Both the position numbers and the translations under genes were made by a program. The notes beneath the pieces are model-generated. The model was not told where the DNA came from and did no database searches. It worked only from the letters and a program-made list of their open reading frames with translations. A stretch of DNA of 64,000 nucleotides from Perca fluviatilis (Eukaryota; Chordata; Actinopteri; Perciformes; Percidae). The stretch spans positions 11,724,776 through 11,788,775 of the forward strand of contig NC_053127.1 in the NCBI RefSeq assembly GCF_010015445.1. Direction: 5' to 3'. Shown here piece by piece: positions 57,064 to 64,000 of the stretch (positions are counted from its first letter, which is position 1; each line of letters begins with the position of its first letter).

Positions 57064-57734
57064 CAGTGTTTCTCAACGGGGGTTGGTACAGCCCCCCCAG
57101 GGGGCGTTCAGAGGATGATGGGGGGCGCTGGAAGCAATATTGTGGAACGGGGGGGTTGAGGTGCCTTTGGGGGGCATTTGTTTTAAGGCGCGTTTACACC
57201 AAAGGTTCACAACAATACGAGTTTACACTTTAAACTACTTGCAAAAAACAGTGGTCTGCAACATTAAAACCAGCCAGTTTACGCCACTGCGACTGCACGA
57301 GACGGTGGATGGGAACTCTTCTTCTCTTTAATGTCTCGTTAGGCTTTGTGTGGTGCAGCTCCGTGCTGCCTTCATGGGAACGGGACGTCAGAGTATCATG
57401 TTATATAAACTCCGTACTGCAGCGTTATGAATCGCTCATGTTGTGAACTTTATAGTCTATATTAAAAGTTTTATTTATTTATCTTTAATAAGTCTATGAA
57501 CATAGCTGTCAAACATTTTTCATTCAATGATATGATTTTTTGATGATTTTTGATAACAATAGTAACAACAATAATAGGACTAATAACAACAATAATAATT
57601 ATCATAACAATAATAGGACCTAATCAGCAATATTCAGGGCAATTAGCCTACATCTTATTTGATGGGGGGAGGGCGGTAAGGGACCTGGATAATGGATAGG
57701 GGGGCACTGGTCCCAAAAAGGTTGAGAACCACTG
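57064..57734. mobile_element. hAT-Charlie-type non-autonomous element
   Basis: Ends cagtgtttctcaac and gttgagaaccactg, the well-known hAT-Charlie terminal pattern. Flanks acttaaac (57056-57063) and ccttaaac (57735-57742) match at seven of eight. 671 bp without an intact frame. Confidence 0.92.
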
Positions 57735-58194
57735 CCTTAAACCTTTAACTGTCTGGAAAAGAGCAAGCAAGATATAAGGACCACACATTTCACAATGATG
57801 TAAACATGTTATATTTATAAGGTAATTGTGTTATAACATATAAACAATTCATTGGATTTATGACATGGTTAATATAACCATAAAACGGTCAATTCATTCA
57901 TCAGTAACAGTTGGGAATAACATTTGTTGTACTTGGGATCATTGGATATTATGATATATGGAAAACTGATACATAATTGGTCAAATGACTTAATACTATA
58001 CGTATACGTACCTAATACTTACGTATATTTACAAAAGGGTAGTGTGCGTGATACTGTACTCATACAAGATATTTTAGTCCCTATATTATGTTAATTTTTT
58101 ACAGGTTTATGCTTGTATTTTGGGTTTCTAGTAGAATGTTTTCATGGTTTAATGTTCAAAAACATAATTTTCTCATATTGTCTGTCTGAATAAT

Positions 58195-58500
58195 ACCTGT
58201 ATTCACATCTGTCTAAAATGCTCCGTGTTAGCACCAGTCTCTTTAAGCCCCGCTCCCGAAAAAAGCCTAGTCTGCTCCGATTGGTCCGCATTTCCGGGTC
58301 TTCCACATCTGTGCTCTTAGTGTCTCTGAACTGTCATTGCAGCCAGGGAATAACTTTAGCAGCACTGTCTACCAATATATAGTATATACACATGGTATGC
58401 ACATTTATACACAGTGACATCCCAACTGTACCAAAGTCATGACGGCTCGTTTAAAGGCAGTGATTCTGAAAACGGGTTGTGTGCATTTCTCTGTGGATTG
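58195..58500. repeat. MITE-like fragment
   Basis: Contains ctttaagccccgctcccgaa and tctgctccgattggtccgc, interior words of a TTAA-class fish MITE. Ends not found. Confidence 0.45.
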
Positions 58501-58792
58501 AGTGTTTTGATACTTTCATAGTATTTATATAGCACCTTAACCTGCTTTATAATTAAAAAAAGACCTGTAAATCTCACTTTTCACAATATGGGACCTAAGC
58601 CTAACCCAGGAGTTTTGGTGAGAGCTTCTTGTACTGGAAAATGCTGGCAGGACTACTATTGAGTTCACATCGCATGAGAGGAGAGGAATTACTTTGAAAA
58701 GCTGGACCCAGGAGAAAATAGCTTTAAACCACAGGATATGAGACCTGGGTGCAATAAATAAAGTCAAGGTCTGTTCTTCCAAAGGAAATAAG

Positions 58793-58820
58793 TGTGTGTC
58801 TGTGTGTGTGTGTGTGTGTG
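58793..58820 (+). repeat. Short (GT)n run
   Basis: About 28 bp of mostly GT. Confidence 0.95.
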
Positions 58821-59703
58821 TACAAATCTTTATTATTTCTTTCTCGTCTTGTGATTTCAATCCGCCAGACAGTTACAGCTGACAAAGTTTTATCCCAGTC
58901 AGCTTTTTATAAACTTTGACGTTTCTTATACCAACTACAACCAGTCAGCTGAGAGCAAAAATAAGAATAAAACAGCACTCTAACTAACCTTGTCTGGATT
59001 AAGAATAACGCACACAACAGTTTGAGTTGGCTTTATCGAAATTCCTAGTTTTGAGAAACGCTCCTCTAACCGTGCTGATTGTAATTAACGATAAGGCAAT
59101 TAGTAAGCCATTGTTTAAATGTACTGCAGTTTAATAATACGGTCACTAACCTTAAACTTTAACTAACAGCTTTGAGCTTTCAGTATTAATATTGTTTTGC
59201 TGAAGTTCAAATGTCTTGTTTCCTTTCTCGTTTACACTTGCTACGTTAGCTACAGTAGCTGGCTTTGTTGTACTAACGCTAGCTCGGTAACCGTATCAGT
59301 GATAGCAATATATGGGGGGATAATTTAGCAAGCAGACATACGCTGTATCCTTATCATAAATATGGGCTAGTACTCGCAAGGTTACGGGGAGACGTCCGCC
59401 TAGGCTGATTTAACTGCTAACCAACAATAACCTGTCTTCGCTGCTTACCGTCACGTTATGTCTAGCTAACTAATCAACACTGGCTAATTACGGTATCATA
59501 ATAACGTTGGGCTAGCTAACAAGCTAGCTTACACTCGTTAGCTCTGCAGCTAGCGCTAGCACTTTCCTTTCATCTGCTTCCCCAGTCCAGAAATTAGGTT
59601 ATAATCTGCACTTTCTAAATGTACAGTTCCCAAAAGCAACCAGTTACATGAAAGCAAACTACGTAACTGCTTATGAATATTAAAAGGGGCAGCGAAATCT
59701 CAC

Positions 59704-59870
59704 CTTAATTAGCGATTAAATAGCCTTGTTGCTGCTGTCAATCCCGGAATAGGTTTATTCCCCCGTTTTAATCCATCAGAAACGCTCACAATTCACATCC
59801 ACAATGTAGCCGTAGCGTCTGCTAAAACATCGTAATCCGGAACATCGCAATGTTGATCGCACGTATTACA
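59704..59870 (-). promoter_or_regulatory. gtf2ird1: Candidate non-coding first exon and promoter of gtf2ird1
   Basis: The ATG exon has its own acceptor, so a 5' exon is needed upstream. On the minus strand a strong donor, ttaag|gtgaga, lies at 59704/59703. It follows CG-bearing sequence that is richer in CpG than nearby DNA. The flank 59.15-59.6 kb holds many GCTAGC/GTTAGC/AACGTTAGC-type words often seen near fish gene starts. The start site is not defined, and this could belong to another transcript. Confidence 0.35.
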
Positions 59871-60756
59871 GTCTATTATTTGTGTATTTTTTCTTAGTTT
59901 ATTTCTCTTTTTCCCTTAACAGAGCAGGGTGTCCCTTTCCCCTTTCTTTGTTCTGTAATCCAGTAAAATTGAAACTCATTCGCCTCCTGCTAATCCCAGC
60001 CCAACTCAACAACAGCATCTATTGGCTGCAATTTACATACAGGATTAACCTCTGGAAATACCCTCAGGGTACAAAATTCACATGGAAAGGAAAATATATT
60101 ATTGTTATTATTCGTATTCTTATTATATCAGGACTGTGACTCTGTATATCACTGTCTGCCACTTGGCTGCAACTTCACACTGTCAGATTTGCTTCTTTTT
60201 TTTTTTTTTTTTTTAAATCCCTCATAGACTGCATGAAGATGGTTTGATGTTGAGTATCCACATTATTTTTAGGATTTGTCCAAAGTGGATATATATTATA
60301 GCTACATGGATCTTCTGGCCGTGGCAACTATGCCATAGCTCTTGTGATTGCCTAAAATAGCTTGTCAGTTTAATATAGGGTAAAGTTCATATCCTAGGGG
60401 AAAGGAACACGTTCTCTTACAATAAATTTAGTCAGAAACCATTTATAAGAAACATGTATAATCCACTACATCACTGTAATCTGGTTAGTTTCAGTTAATT
60501 TTGCATACATTTATCCCTAAACCACTATAAAATATTAAGTTGAACTCTTTCACCAACACCAAAAATTTGGTTTGTGCTGTTCACATACAGTATGCTGTAC
60601 TTTTTGATTGCTTCTGCAAATAAGTAATCATTTATTTATTCAAATGTCACCGGCATAATCAATCTGCCCTCTAGCAAAAAAAACTGGGACGTGTGGATAA
60701 AACCTGACATTTGCCAAGGCTAACAAGTAAAAGGTGTGGAGGTAAGAAATCCCGAG

Positions 60757-60822
60757 ATTGTAAATAAACATTTGTCTGGGTGTCAGGAGCTTTAAACATT
60801 TGTCTGGGTGTCAGGAGCTTGG
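60757..60822 (+). repeat. Tandem duplication of about 28 bp
   Basis: The segment acatttgtctgggtgtcagg plus agctt occurs twice in a row, joined by taa. A recent local duplication. Confidence 0.9.
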
Positions 60823-60914
60823 CCCTTTTTCCATATGAATGAATTATTGCCTCCTCTTTTCAACAAGTCATTCTAACACCAAATATTTGCCTGAGATGAG
60901 AGATTTACAACAGG

Positions 60915-63930
<3,016 letters not shown>

Positions 63931-64000
63931 ATTAAAAGGACTATTTCGACATTTTAGGAAATTCACTTATTCGCTTTCTTGCTGGGAGGGCTTTTTCTGG

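Overview
The window is nuclear DNA of a teleost fish, most likely a percomorph. Evidence: split genes with vertebrate GT-AG introns, AT-rich introns, long (CA)n and (TA)n microsatellites, and many fish-type transposon relics (hAT, Tc1/mariner, PIF/Harbinger and TTAA-flanked MITEs, tRNA-derived SINEs, an L2/CR1-like LINE tail). There is no bacterial, phage or CRISPR content. Two vertebrate protein-coding genes were reconstructed exon by exon from splice sites, reading phase and family similarity. Family comparisons rest on remembered vertebrate sequences, because no search could be run.

(1) dtx2 (deltex E3 ubiquitin ligase 2), plus strand, 1792-10161. Six consecutive exons carry the linker, RING and Deltex C-terminal domain up to the stop. 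The two N-terminal WWE domains are not seen and probably lie left of the window.

(2) gtf2ird1 (GTF2I repeat domain-containing 1), minus strand, start codon at 52564-52562 and stop codon at 20953-20951. I resolve 26 coding exons totalling 3039 nt (1012 aa plus stop), with all phases compatible. They encode an N-terminal dimerisation segment, five I-repeats, an IKTE SUMO-type motif, a basic nuclear-localisation cluster and a conserved C-terminal tail. A non-coding first exon may lie near 59.7-59.87 kb.

The genes are convergent and end in a transposon-filled gap of about 9.7 kb (10.33-20.0 kb). In mammals both genes map to the broader Williams-Beuren region (human 7q11.23), so the pairing looks like old synteny. 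One is a Notch-pathway ubiquitin ligase and the other a nuclear DNA-binding factor. Nothing here suggests that they act together.

Layout: 1-1.8 kb, dtx2 intron or upstream sequence; 1.8-10.3 kb, dtx2 exons with a piggyBac-type MITE, a Harbinger relic and a SINE in introns; 10.3-20 kb, intergenic transposons (SINEs, hAT elements, a Tc1 copy with a nested insertion); 20-52.6 kb, gtf2ird1 with many MITEs in introns, two of them within about 15 bp of splice donors; 52.6-59.9 kb, 5' intron and candidate promoter; 60-64 kb, no confident gene, only weak minus-strand exon candidates.

I found no previously undescribed biological system. The more unusual points are a (TG)n tract lying against the last gtf2ird1 splice acceptor, MITEs beside splice donors, the modular exon-pair structure of the I-repeats with one intron-less copy, slippage-prone coding repeats in both genes, and several nested or chimeric transposons.
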